NCBI GenBank assembly: GCA_002205965.3
Contig: NADL03000604.1
Span: 434,001-498,000 of the forward strand
Direction of reading: 5' to 3'
Length of the DNA: 64,000 bases
Origin: Kappaphycus alvarezii
Taxonomy: Eukaryota; Rhodophyta; Florideophyceae; Gigartinales; Solieriaceae
Under the pieces are notes generated by a model. That model did not search any database. It saw only the letters and a program-made list of their open reading frames with translations, and was not told the DNA's origin. The position numbers were made by a program, and so were the translations under genes. Shown here one piece after another: positions 12,490 to 24,592 of the stretch. Each line of letters opens with the position of its first letter. Position 1 is the first letter of the stretch.

Positions 12490-12714
12490 GCCAGCCCAAT
12501 GCCATCAAATCACTGCTCCACAAAACGGGCATGTCGCAATGCAAGCCGAGATCCACACAGCTACTGGAAAACAAAAACTTGAAAGAAGCCCTCAACTCCC
12601 CCAACTCCCACCGGAACTCAAGAAGCAGTACCAGGTCATAATCGGTGACCTTACATACCTGACGGGCTGCACCTGTCCTGACATACAGTTCGCAGTCAAA
12701 AACTCGTAGCAACT

Positions 12715-13325
12715 ATGCAGTCGCCCACAAACCAACACCAGAGCCTCCTAAACTGGCTAATGAAGTACCTGAAGGCTACCGAATCCCAAGGAATCCTCTA
12801 TTGCTACCGCAAAATCCCTGCAAGACCAGCGTCCCACCTTCCCACCAGCTACAGCGACGCCGACTTCGCCAATTCGACGGACCGTAAGTCCAGAACTGGC
12901 AGGGTGCACACGATATACGGAGCACCTGTCCATCGGACAAGAAGCAAGCAGCATGTAGTTGTCAAATACACATGCGAGGCTGAGTACCCCGCTGGCTCCA
13001 AGGCAGCCCAGCAACTACTCTGGATCGGGCGCCTTATCCAGTACTGCAGCCAGCACGCACCGGATCCCACCAAGCTCCTTAATAACAACAAAGCTGCGAT
13101 CCAAGTCTCCAATAGCCGTTCTACAACAAAACGGCGAAAAATCATCGATATTCCCCACAACCACATCGTCGACAACGTCAACAAGAAATTGGTAACCGTC
13201 CACTACGTTCCAAAAGAGCACAACGTTGGTGACATCCTCACCAAACCCCTCGGCAATAGTAACCGTCCACTACGTTCCAAAAGAGCACAAAGTCGGTGAC
13301 ATCCTCACAAAACCCCTCGGCAAGC
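12715..13325 (+). pseudogene. copia 1 RNase H with a duplicated C-terminus
   Basis: SYSDADFANSTDRKSRTG (first catalytic Asp region) near 12850-12900 and CEAEYPAGSKAAQQLLWI (Glu) near 12975-13025 identify RNase H. The terminal motif VTVHYVPKEHNVGDILTKPL is followed directly by a second near-copy reading YVPKEHKVGDILTKPLGKLK in another frame, from a tandem duplication of about 65 bp. Confidence 0.75.
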
Positions 13326-13639
13326 TGAAGACCGCCCGTCACAACGCCACCCTTGGCATCGCTGACCTCTCATCACCCATTCGAGTTGACATACACAGCC
13401 AGCATAACCTCATCAACAGACCCTCCACCCCACCTGCACGGAACCAAACCGCGACCATGTGTCATCTTTTCCGCCCGGGACTGACGAATCAACCAAGACA
13501 ACAACAAGGAAACATGACACAAGCCCGCTCAAACGAATCAACCAAGACAGCCTGTAGCGACAACAGAACAGTGTAAAAGACCGTCTTCGTACCAAACAAG
13601 CTAGGAGATAAAAGAGTATCTTACTACTATTCGTCAATT

Positions 13640-14800
13640 TCGACATCATAAACGCAAAGAAAACAGTTCTACTCGGAATATAAATCCTAGGTAGAAAGCA
13701 CCCAATCACTTTAACTCTGTCAAACAGACTGGTAAAACGAATAACTTACGCTAATCCAAATTAGAAAATGGTCTAGCTCGATGATTGGTACATACAAATG
13801 TTTAGATCTCCGAGTAATAACTTCTACGGTCCTGTGCGACTCTTTTCAACTATTCAGCTTACAAGGGCGCAACCTTGAAGTTACACAGTAAGTTCTTCAA
13901 CATATCTGCAATGAAGTTGTTCAAAATGATCAAATGATCACGCCCGGAGCAAACTAACCCAGAAAAGTTGAAGATTCTTACGGGCATCTCGCGGAAATAT
14001 GATACGCACCAAAAAAGTCAACACACAATAACAAGATCTAGAGTAATTTTTGGAGCCTAAAATTTCCGCTTTGAAGAAAGTGTACTTCTGCACATCATGT
14101 GCATATATGGAGCGACGGTTCTGTATATTGACGATAGAAGTGCAAAATTTAGCGCGATACGATTCCTTGAATGTTTTCTGACGGAAGCATATAGAAAGCA
14201 GTACAAAGGAACGCAAAAATCAGGTATGATACAACTTTTGGCAGTTTTTTTGCCACCAAATTGCTGCCTGATGGAATGCAGCCCAAATCGTTGCCCTGTG
14301 CGGTGATTATGGGCACCAAAAATTTCGGCAATTTTTTTATCGGGGCAATGTTTTTATCTGGCCCTGATCATGGCCGACAGTCCGGATTTCTGCCGCTGTT
14401 TCGGTCCCAGGGCAGTAATTTCGTTACGATGTTGCTGCTCGGGGTGGTCCCATCCCTGCAGCTCGATGCTCTGCTTGGAGCCCCGCAAATTAGCAGTAAA
14501 ATAATCCCAAAATTTGTGCCGTGTGCGATCATTCCGTTACAGTCTATCACTGCTCATGGTCCCTTAACAGTATTGATGTACCGCATATCTGTCTCTGCTC
14601 CCAGGACACCCACGTCAGAACCCTAGGCCCTGCTTGTACATTCCAAAAATCTTTACCTAATTTACCTTCTCCAGCGCTCCTTTGCTGTCAATCACAACTC
14701 CTACTTTACACATATTTCTCAACTCCTTCTCCCACCAGTACAATTCTACATGATGTCTACTGAACACTGGTACACTAGCGAGCGGAAAAAATCGCAAGAC
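13640..14800. other. Intergenic, nothing recognised
   Basis: 3' flank of copia 1. The part at 14220-14540 alternates similar phrases (CCAAAAATTTCGGCAATTTT, CCCAAAATTTGTGCC) that may be old internal repeats. No gene signature. Confidence 0.3.
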
Positions 14801-14802
14801 AA

Positions 14803-15802
14803 TTGAATCTCGTAGCGCTGAGATTCTTGCCGCCATGCGAACTAAACCTGAAGCGTCAGGTTCCTAGGCTGGTGCGTCATCGCCTGCCGATGGAAAACGT
14901 CAGCTACAATGTAAGCCTTCCCGCGGTTTTTACAAGCCAACGAAGAAGAGGAAGATCCAGGGGTCCTCTCATGGTAGTAAGCCCGCTTCTGCAGCTAAAA
15001 AGACTGGCGAGTGTGGTATTTCCATCCCGGTCAAAACGAGGGATAACAACTGTTCTAGTCTCGTCAACATGGCCATCACTCGCCCTGAGACACCATATGC
15101 GGGCATGCGGATGGCCAGAGAGGACTCTTTCGGAGAAAAAGGAGAAGATTTTTCTATTTTTTCTCCATATTTAACGATAGAAACCTTCGTAGAAGATTCC
15201 GATGAAGACATTGCCCCTGCCCTGTCTGCGAAGGAGACCCCGTCACAAGATCGATACGGCCGAAGGAACCGTCAACTACCGCAAGCGTATCGGTTGCACG
15301 GCAGCGTACTGCAAGCAAAACAAGTCCGGTTGGTGTCACCCGTAATATTTAAGATCTTGTTGGAAACACTGCTGCCGCTATCCGTCGTTCTGTTCAAGAA
15401 TCTGAAATGTTGATGATTGATGTGTTGACGGAATCGTTCCGTATAGTTGAGAAAAGGATCGGCTCGATTGAGAAGAAGATTAATGGGATAATTCGTGCTA
15501 TTGAGGAGCTTATCGTCGAGGTTCTTCGTATGATGGCGACTAGCTCGGTCTCAAAGGAAATGGAACAGAGGAATCGTCTAATCATCACGCAAAAAGAGTT
15601 CTCTCACGTCTATAGCTCCAAATTCTTCAACCGCATTTTCGGGATGACGTTAATAGTAACCGTTAATACGGCTGTTCAGCTCTCCATGCAGAAAATTGAG
15701 GAGGAAGATTGGTATTATTTAAAGGAAAGGGCGATTGCGCATGCTACAGAGTCGTTACTCCTTGCCATTGTGCTGAGGAGAGCTCCAAGAGAGTCCGGCT
15801 AG
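14803..15802 (+). pseudogene. Decayed unknown gene, copy A (Cys-rich motif then coiled coil)
   Basis: Not a family I recognise. Open segments in shifting plus frames follow each other: a Lys/Ser-rich part (K-P-T-K-K-R-K-I), EDSFGEKGEDFSIFSPY, VEDSDEDIAPAL, then in another frame a Cys-rich stretch from about 15249 (IGCTAAYCKQNKSGWC), and finally 15407-15802, which starts MLMIDVLTESFRIVEKRIG and reads as an amphipathic coiled coil to a stop. Composition is far less GC-rich than the host genes. A Cys-rich segment of similar pattern recurs at 25141-25270 (copy B) and an acidic segment of similar pattern on the minus strand near 22420. It may come from a mobile element. Confidence 0.4.
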
Positions 15803-16221
15803 TCCGACGCCGATAAGCGATCCGCGCAGTTTCGCTGTGACCTCAGCTTGAACATGATATTCACCGCGCAGAAAACCAAGAGCGTCAGGACGCTCACCTG
15901 GATAGTCATCGAGCGCTGTAAAAGATATACCTCGACCGACCTGGCTTGCCAAAACGTTTCCCCGAAAGGGGACTATTGTGGACTTACATAAACTCCTCGA
16001 AGCGAGGGTCACCATGGTGAAGAGTTCCCCAGATCGTGGGTAAATAGAGGAAGTGTCCGGTAGAATGTTGGCTGAAGGCTTCATCGAGAAGATCTGGATG
16101 AGGAGTTTGTCAAGCGTGCAAACATCAGGCACAAACAACATCTCAACAAGATCGAGAATCTGTCAGGGCTGTTTCAATGCAGCATGCAGGCTTTTAATGG
16201 GAAGAAGGAGTTAGACTGACT

Positions 16222-16702
16222 TATTGCAGCAGAAGAAGTGGGGGCTTCAAGTTCAGTATCGATGACATCCCCGATATAGATATTTGGGCCTCAGACAAGT
16301 CTTTTGATGTCATTGTAAAGCCTTATATGAACAGATGGGCCAAACTTCTACTCGACTACTGGTCCAAACTGTGTTTCGCGGTAAAAAATGAAGTCAATGT
16401 GATGGATTGGGATGTGATGGAGAAGAAAATGTTGAAGAAAGAGGTAAATTTTCTCCTGACCTCTTTAAATATGTGAGTGGCAAGTTTTCCTTGTAAGCAG
16501 GTGGATGAAGTTTTTGAATTGCATCCTTCAACTTCGCGGATCCTTTTCTCGATCGCTTGCGTGCTTCGGGATATTTTTAGTCTGCAGATGGATACGAAAG
16601 AGCCAGATGTATGTTTGGAAGGCAGTGGTGATAAGGTACCAGAGTATGCTGGGGATACGCGTTCTATCACGACTCTTTTGTTTGGTCTCGTCCCACCCTG
16701 AG
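16222..16702 (+). pseudogene. Unknown coding block with a likely 57-nt intron
   Basis: One plus frame reads GGFKFSIDDIPDIDIWASDK, then MNRWAKLLLDYWSKLCFAV and VMDWDVMEKKMLKKE. A GT-AG intron at 16444-16500 would remove the only stop and join in frame to VDEVFELHPSTSRILFSIAC, running on to a stop near 16700. The composition is protein-like, but no family is recognised and no start is clear. It probably belongs with the preceding block. Confidence 0.4.
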
Positions 16703-19490
16703 TGGAATAATAGAATATAAATTGTCACGAGCCAAGTTCTCAACATGGGTAGGTTCGTACACGACACGCTGCATGTTTCAGGTGAAGAGGACGAAGAGGA
16801 CTAAGGTAGTGAGTAATTGTTCACGCAGACGTAATAATACTCCGATGAAGAGGAACGGGACGATGATATGGATCAAGCTTGAGGGTAATGCGGAAAGCAG
16901 ACTACAGAGCGTATATTAACATTGATTGTTATTTTGGCTTTTCATCTTGCCATGGGTGTAAATATTTGTTTGTTGAATGACTAAGAATCGAAGCGATTCC
17001 CTATTACTCTATCTGTAATGTATTTCTTCAAAGTGATATGAACTGATCGTTTGTAGTTACATTAGGATATTATTCTAATCAGTACCATTCGGAGATGTAC
17101 AGTTAATACGTGATAGAAGGATTTACTGAAGACATGGGGGCGATGAGAGAGTATTAGACACTTCCTCGCAAATATTCAAGCCTCTAGTGAGAACCAATGG
17201 GAGTTTGACTTTAAGAATCCCAGATCCTCTGTTATATCTGGTTATTTTCCTGAAAAGTCCTTCAAAAGAAGGGTGGGAATCGTTCCTCCAGGTAAGAGAA
17301 AACGTAAGTTTCCCATTTCACATAGATCACTCCTCCGCACCGAAAACCTGTTCAATCAGAGTTATGAAATCTACGTTGTTCATACTCACCGCCACAAGCT
17401 CGGCATTGAAACACTGTTCGATGTGATTACAGGCAGTATTCGGGCTTTACAACTGGCTTATGTGTGAGTCGGAACATACTGCCTGTATATCCCCAACACT
17501 CTCGCCACCAGTCAGGTACATTGGCTTGCTTTCATCTTCAAAAATCCTGACAACTTATCTTACGCGGTGAGCCGCAGAAACAAGATTTGATCTACTATCC
17601 ATCTTCTCTTTGAATATAGTGCTGAGAGCAAAGGTATGGGGTAGTTTGCCAAATTCTTGCGCAAATTCCATAGAAGTTGCGAAAGATAGTCGATCTTAGG
17701 ATACGGAAGAGATCTTTATGATCTTATACGTTGCTTAAAACATCAAATATTGTCCACAAACACTTATCAAATGATCATATATTGCATCCCATTGAAGCAA
17801 GTTGCAGTCAGCTTCCTTTTAGATTTACTCTTTTGAGAAGAAAGATAACTCTTCTCGCAACTGCTGCTGTGCTGAAAAACTGATATGGACAAAAGGGGCC
17901 TTTTCCAGTGCAGCCCGTATGCAAATATGGAGAAAATACAAAAGAAACAGCCGTTTAGCATCTGAGATTGACCCCCATATGTACCCCATTTGTTGTAGGG
18001 AGTCCATAGTGTTGCTCTGTTGAAACTGCTGCTTTCTAGACCGACTATAGCAGTTCGGAGGCGCTCTATCCCTCGAAAAACCTGCATAGAAGCTTTATTT
18101 TACGGCAAAAGCCCAGGTTTTTCATCCTCGGATTCGGGCTTCTCCTTCTTTCTTCTCGGCAGAGGAATGCAGAATAAACGATTCTTCCTTGCTACTGTCG
18201 TTGTCTTTTGAACATAAATGTTCTATTTTTTCATAGATCGATCTATTCTCTGTACTAAGATGTCCCTAACTGTACAAAGTTCCTTCCTGATGACGAGTCT
18301 CGTTGTCATTCGAAAGTGTGAAGTGTTGCACGGAGGATCGCAAACGGTGGCTCGCGTCGAACTCTATACTCGCAGACAGAATTGCTCCGCGACTCTCTTC
18401 AACGTATGAGATCCTAGTCATATTTGCAGGCCACCAAAATTTCTGAATGGGTATATCGGCTTCCTGCAGAGTGTATAATATTTCTACCTTCGTGCAGAAA
18501 GACAGGGAATTCCGGTAGCACTCCATTGCAAGTTATTTAGTATTAAAAGTAACGTGAAACATAGTGATGCAGAGGTAGAATAGAATGGAAAGTCGCGTCG
18601 GAAGGTTGAGAATAAATTAAATGTTAATATTCTTAAACCATTGAAAACGAACGTTCGGTTCTTTCCTGAGTCGATATTACCGATCTATAACACTTTCTGA
18701 TGAATATAAAACTATAAGGTTAAGCATTTAAAACTTTACAAAGGTGGATATATTTATGATACTACTACTACTCTTCCTCTATTCCTCATGTTCGTCCTCA
18801 CAGGCAGAGCTCTCTTCTACAAAAGATGACCCCTATGACTTCTTCTTTTCAAAGTCACACTCTTCGCTTTCGGAGGATAAGTAGCAGTACGTCGGTGCCT
18901 CCGCAAAGCGATTGTTGAACTTGTGAATGTGTTGCTCCCCATTTGCGAGCTCGGTGAAGTAGAGTACAAAGTAGAGATGGTAACTCACGCAGCCTGAGTC
19001 CTCGGTACCATCATCCAAGCGCCGGTGATCTAGACAGGATGAGCCCACAGGCGTGAGTTCCGTGCTTCCAATAAACACAGAACACGGGGAACAGACAGAT
19101 TCTTCGCCTTGAGTCCCCACGAAAAGTGGTTGAGGACACCGCCGGTAGACCGCAGCAAGAAGTGTGAGTGTTTAATAACTCAAAAGAAACTTCCATCTTT
19201 CCAAGTACATAAAAAGAAGAGTCCATGGTGTTCCTTTGGATCCTTCGTGTTATTTATCTCGTAATCAGTGGGGAGCTTTTGTAGCGGACAATCCTAGCCT
19301 GCATAAATTGAGCGCCCACCCATCGCAGGCTCAGACAATGTGCTATTACCCAGCCTCTGCCTCCTTGGGTCAGCCTCATTTTGGTCCGCTCTCATGACTG
19401 GGAATATCTGACCCATCCGGCCATCATGGAGATCCCTCTTTCGAACGAAGGAATTCCACTCCCTTTGCTGCTCCAGCTACCACAAAATCT
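16703..19490. other. AT-rich region with short broken frames
   Basis: Short frames on both strands (for example minus 17767-18087) may be more pieces of the decayed family around them. No motif is recognisable. Confidence 0.3.
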
Positions 19491-19497
19491 TGATGGG

Positions 19498-20160
19498 TAC
19501 TGATGGAGCGCCTGACCCCCTTCCCTCTATCCGTGGGATTCTTCGTATCCCTCTCCACATTGAGGATAGGATTCCAAGGAGCCCGAGAACTCTCTCTCTG
19601 AAAAGCGCTTTCGTAGGGGTGTGGTTATTCTCCATCATATCCGCGAGCATGGGGAAGACATTGGTCATCTTATCCTTCTTCCCCAACCCGGAAGAAGAGG
19701 AACTCGTACTCTGGGGTAGAGTGATATCTTCATCGTTCAAGAAGCCCTCAAAGATGACATACGCCCGAGTTTCCAGCTCTATTCTTTGCCCATAGAAGTA
19801 CTCGGTAGCAGGTTGCTGCCTTTACTTCGCCCCTTTCCCCAAATTTCCCTTGTAGGTATACCTTAGGGCAGAGTTCGGGGACTTCGGTCGCAAATGCATC
19901 GCGACTCCTAGAACCGGGCCCAATACAGGGCCCTTCATCTCGTGCTGCTGATAAACAGCTTGCATGAACAACCTATAATGAATATGCACCATGTCCTCGA
20001 CAGTACAATGGAAATGTGCTTTCCGTTGATCATGAATGGAGAGAGAACGGATCAATGGGGAAATATGCTCTATTGCCATGTTCCTCTGCCACTGCCCCGG
20101 AGAAATTGCGTTTAAGTGCAACCACTCCGAGTATTCCTACCCCTCTCGAGCCACTAATTC
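19498..20160 (-). pseudogene. Unknown minus-strand coding block, one stop
   Basis: About 220 codons stay in one frame with a single TAA at 19819-19821. They include AISPGQWQRNMAIEHISPLI, FHCTVEDMVHIHYRLF, ATEYFYGQRIELETRAYVIF and NDEDITLPQSTSSSSSGLGK. Length and residue use argue for a real, recently broken coding region. I do not recognise the family. It follows two other minus-strand blocks (20318-20760 and 21952-23280) in the same order of reading, so all three may be one decayed unit. Confidence 0.4.
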
Positions 20161-20317
20161 GTTTCACCTAGATTATTTAAGGCACGCACGGTATCCGCGA
20201 AGTAATTTAGGGCTTTTGTCTTCACCTGCACCCTTTTTCTACTCGTACCGCTCACAAATGGGGGATATAAAGCCATGATTCTCAAGCCAGTCACCCTTCT
20301 TTGCATTTTTTGCCTTC

Positions 20318-20760
20318 CTATTGGTTTTTAGAGGCCGCAATAGTTCCCACTTGAATTTTGTCGGATATTTTCCTGGCCTTTTTCGCCCTATCTGAGTCTA
20401 AACAGTCCCCATTGTGCCCTTTCTTCTTCTCCGGACCGAAGTCAAGCTTTTCGGTGGATTCCAGGTTCTCAGGAGCCTCTTGCTGAGGTTTGTCGGAAAT
20501 AACCTTGAAGACAGTCTTCAAGATCCGAGCCCGGCTCTTCGGTTGCTTCTCGCCGTCCCTGCTCATAACGCTAGTCATCTGGTTCCAGATGATCTTGCGA
20601 ACAGGGAATACTCGGTCCTTCGATATGGAGACCGAGGTTTCCAACAGGTCTTTGGCAGGAACATTTCCGTCTCTTCTGTGTTCGCGGACCTCAGATAAGA
20701 GAACCTTCAGCGTATTGTAGACATGATCCCGGTTCTTCTGAAAAGGACCCCGCTGAACAC
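20318..20760 (-). pseudogene. Unknown minus-strand coding block, Lys-rich
   Basis: An open minus frame of about 145 codons contains DHVYNTLKVLLSEVREHRRD, VFPVRKIIWNQMTSVMSRD and a Lys-rich tail (EKKKGHNGDCLDSDRAKKAR). No ATG clearly starts it. Unrecognised family. Confidence 0.38.
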
Positions 20761-21951
20761 ACCTCTGGGGTAGGAGCCTGGAAGTATATCTATACCGATT
20801 CCATACCCATTATAGTGCCCAGGATCACGTATATCAGCATTTCGAGGATCAATGCAGGTTTTTATTTCATTTTATTTCTTGGTACCCCTACTATAGTGCT
20901 ATCTGGGCCCAGCTATCATTTTTACTCCCCCTTACACGTGACCTAGTAAGCCATTGAGGCGGGCATCAAACTGACCAAAATGGTTCATCGGGCCCAACCG
21001 CCGGCATGGGATCCACGTGTCCGTTCTAGCCGTGGCTTACAAGGGCGATCTGCCCGTACGGCCTAGTTTGTAGATTATACTTTTAATTTTTCTTATTTTT
21101 TTCATTTTACCGCCATTAGGGCTTTCGTATAACATTAGCTGGGGTCAGAGACCATAGTTCTGAAGTCATCGAACCCCTTGGCCAAGTAAAGGCATCAATC
21201 CAGCACCTGAGTCTAAGCCCCCTAGCTTTCGGTTTTAGAACGTCGAGTGCGGGTAAGTCAGCTCTAACTCCTTGATCGCTCCCGTCACGCAGCTCCCTTA
21301 CTGCAAACACGGTGCCTCGTCTTCGAATATCCATTAGCGTATTCATACGTTTCATAATAAGCGCCCAGTATCCGCTTTACACTCAAGGGATTACCCTGGT
21401 TCGCACCCGCTCTACCACTCCAATATCCAGCAGCTCATTTCAACCACTTCTCTTTGACCTCAGGGAACCAACAAGCCCGGCTGGTATCAGACGCTTCCCC
21501 TTATTTGTCCACACTGTCTACATACCCGTGTTGTGGCATGACAGCCAGCTCCATTCCCATCTTGTCCAAATGGAGAAATTCTGCACTATAGAGATGGACG
21601 AGACCGAGTTTAGTATATTTCTTTAGCCCTGTGGTAGGAACTTCGTTCCGTGAAATTGCACGAAATTGCACGAGCTATAGAAATATACTTACTGGGTGTT
21701 TTACTATACACATTACGAAGAGTCTTCCTCAGCTCCACATGGGCAACCGGTACGCCAAGACCGGCGGTTTTTCAGTAGATGCCTTTATCCTCTTTCATTG
21801 TATTGAAAAGAGAATGGGTGGACTATACGTTGTCGGAATACTCCTGCTTACAATGGATGCCTGCTTTACTGCTGAGTAAAATACCGGATGAGTAAGCATT
21901 TCTCCTCAGCATGCGAGACCCATCCTTGCGGAGATACAGGATCCCGGGGAC
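20761..21951. other. No recognised gene
   Basis: Frames on both strands are short. Nothing with a family signature. Confidence 0.3.
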
Positions 21952-23280
21952 TCAGGTCACAACTTCCAGCCGCCTTGTGGCATCGGCCTCTTCTATGTTT
22001 CCGGCAGCGAGCTCATCAGCTATCGCTAGGCGAGACTCGAGATAACATCGCGTGTGATGGGGTCTATCAATACCTTCAGATGGGATGAATAGTCGCATGT
22101 AACCATTCGGTCCGGGCTTGAGAAAATGGCGACAGTTCTGCCGTTTCTCATTCTCAAACAGTGTGAAGGCGATAGAACCCATTGACTGAATGTATCCATG
22201 CTGGGGTATCTTGGAGCACACTGACTCTTGGGGAATCATGGAGCAAACTGACTCCAAATGGGCTCTATTGACGCCAAACAATGCGTACGCTGCGGCAGGA
22301 CGTGATGGTGGTGAAATCAACCCGGCACATGATCTGGTCGTACTGGGAAATTTCAAAAGCTGATTTCAACTCCTCTTTTTCCTAGGAGGGAGATATGACT
22401 CGCAAAATTTTTCCGCAGCCGGTAGCTCTTCGTCGTCATCGGAATAATCCTCGTCCACAAAAATGACTCCCGGAGGCGAGAGAGGAGTGATTTCGTCAAG
22501 CTTTTCTCCCTTTGCCGGTCCCTAAAGCGGCTTTGTCTCAAGATCTGCCACTGCCTGCCTTGATCTTGAGCAGTTTTTTCCCTTCCAAGAAGGTTGTTCC
22601 GGTGCAGAGAACAACAGATTCTCCTGAGAAAAAGCCCCCCACTTCAACTGAGCTAAGCGGACATCGCTTCTTCGTCGGTGTGATTTCGTCACCACGACCT
22701 ATAGAAGGTTCAGGTGTTATGCTTCTAAAGTACCAACAGGAGGTAAGGGACGAGGCTGAACCGGGGAACTACCCTTTCCCCTAAGCCACGATAAGCATCT
22801 CGGCGAGCACACAACTTCTAGTGTGCCCTCAGTGGTAGCGAAGACATCGACCGCACCAGATGTCTGTTAAGTCTTGGACGATAGAGATGTCCGACTCTGC
22901 TCCATCAGCAGAATGAACGAATCCGAAGCAGGTGTAAGTAGCTACGTTGCAGTGCTTCTCGGCTCGCCCGTACCCTCAGTTAGCGCCTCACTTTGGCCAG
23001 GCACATTGACCAGGGTGAGATCCCAAGGATAGCGTTGAGAATACACCATATCCTTGATATTGCTCACTGACGGAACCTATGGGTTCGGCTTCGGTGGTTG
23101 GACATAATAAGACTGCAGTGAATGATGATTCTTGTCAATTAAGACGTTTTGAATCATTACTACCTCCATCCCGAAGCCTGGACAGGGCGAATCTCATGCC
23201 CATGCAGGTTGAACACCGTACGTTCCGTCGACGCGTTCGCTCATAAGAACAACTCGGCATTCCCCACTAGTATCTTACCC
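21952..23280 (-). pseudogene. Decayed gag-like or unknown protein with a possible CCHC knuckle
   Basis: Reading the minus strand from about 23260: MEVVMIQNVLIDKNHHSLQS, VSNIKDMVYSQRYPWDLTLV and NVPGQSEALTEGTGEPRSTA in one frame with three stops; then, after a shift, IWCGRCLRYH-stop-GHTRSC near 22800-22870, which resembles a zinc knuckle with one replaced residue; then an acidic part GVIFVDEDYSDDDEELPAAE and finally a 134-codon frame ending at 21952 (KPGPNGYMRLFIPSEGIDRP). The acidic part recalls copy A on the plus strand. A Gag or LINE ORF1 is possible, but there is no polymerase nearby. Confidence 0.4.
22202..22256. repeat. Tandem duplication, about 27 bp x 2
   Basis: TGGGGTATCTTGGAGCACAC... 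is followed by GGGGAATCATGGAGCAAACT.... It duplicates a short peptide (E-S-V-C-S-x-I-P-Q) in the minus-strand frame. Confidence 0.55.
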
Positions 23281-23559
23281 TTTTTCATTTTACAGTGGAG
23301 ATCCACCGGATTGTGATCGATCAGATTCACACCGAACTAGTCATAGTTGAGTTTTTGGTTAGGAAAACGAACACAACGGACAGCGCGCTTGCGGATCGAC
23401 GTTGGAATTCCAGGCATTACGTTGTATACACAAAAAATAAAAACCGAGCAACGGACTTTGCTTCAAAAACAAGTTCCCTAGTAGACGTATTCAGTACCCT
23501 ACCGAGGCCTCCGATAAGAACCTATGCACGAAAGGTCCTTCCTTACTAACAACTACTCA

Positions 23560-24590
23560 CAAAGAACATAAAGCAAACGGCCAAACTCCAAATCTAGATT
23601 CCAATGAAGCTGAAGCAGCTTAGTAGCCACAGGAGAAGGTGGTCTGTTGGCGCGCGAGCGAGCAACCAGGTAGAATAATCGATGAGTAGAAAGGCTTCCC
23701 GCGCGAGCGAGAAAGTAATGAAAACAAAAAAGAAGAGGAGGGGGGAAAAGGAGCGCAGGCAATAAGAGGGAAGGAAAAATGGATATGGAGATGCAAGGAA
23801 GGAAGGTGGGTGGTAATAAAAAGAAAGAAAAGTAGAATCTGTAGCGAAAGAGAAGGAGCGTGAGAGCAGAGAAACGTAAAATTCGTTGCGAGAGTGCTGA
23901 CGATGATGTCGGGTCAAGGATGATCAGTGTCTGTGACGTCAAACGGTACAGTTCCTAAGTACACTCACGTGGCATTGGAATCCAGCTAGGGCATGCGGCA
24001 GAACGGCTCAGCACTTTAATATGCGCAACTTTATGCTTATATAGGCAGTCGGCCGTCCGGCCAAGTCCGTATTTTGCTAACTGTCAGAATACGTGTAGCC
24101 TAACATGTAGCAAAATTCACACCCGCCCGGGCGGCCCCAAGCATCAGGTTGACCAATCAGTCTTGTTGAATGAGGCGATGAGCGAGGTGGCACCTTAAAT
24201 TTTATTCTAAACTTAATATTATGGTGTCTATGGCCGTTACTTCGGAACAAATTGTGGTACATGTTGGGTTAAATGCACCCTAACACCTCAAAGTTATACA
24301 GAATTTTGGATCATACGATCATATTGCACTAGGTATATATGCGGGTCATCTCTGGGCCAATTTCAAGCCTAAGTCTTTGACCCTCCGGGCCTCTAACTCT
24401 TCTTTCTTCTTTAGTATCACTCTGCCTTGAGTACTGGAACTGCAACCGCTCTCCCTCGAGATTTCCCGAAGTCTGCCGTTTCTGTCGCTTTGGTTTGTAC
24501 TTTTTCTAGTCTTAGCAAGGAAGGACCCGTCGTGCATAGGTTTCTACCGGGACCTCGGGGGGATACAAAACCGATGTCAACGGTCAATTA
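23560..24590. other. Purine-rich tract, possible LTR remnant
   Basis: The plus strand at 23620-23900 is strongly purine-rich with GCGCGAGCGAG repeated near 23655 and 23702. The minus frame across it (129 codons) is a composition artefact. An LTR or 5' UTR origin is possible, but no paired copy was found in the window. Confidence 0.3.
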
Positions 24591-24592
24591 AA

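Larger units (their letters stand above)
8843..13638 (+). mobile_element. Degraded Ty1/copia retrotransposon (copia 1)
   Basis: Gag, integrase, reverse transcriptase and RNase H lie in copia order on the plus strand. LTR-like stretches flank them: 8843-8945 and 13534-13638 share 'ATCAACCAAG(A/G)CAGCCTGT', 'CGACAACAGAACAGT' and 'AAACAAGCTAGG' with many differences. Exact LTR ends and target duplication are not visible. The coding part is C-rich and A-rich and full of stops. Two direct duplications occur inside it (10018-10090 with 10258-10330; 13194-13256 with 13258-13325). Confidence 0.8.
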
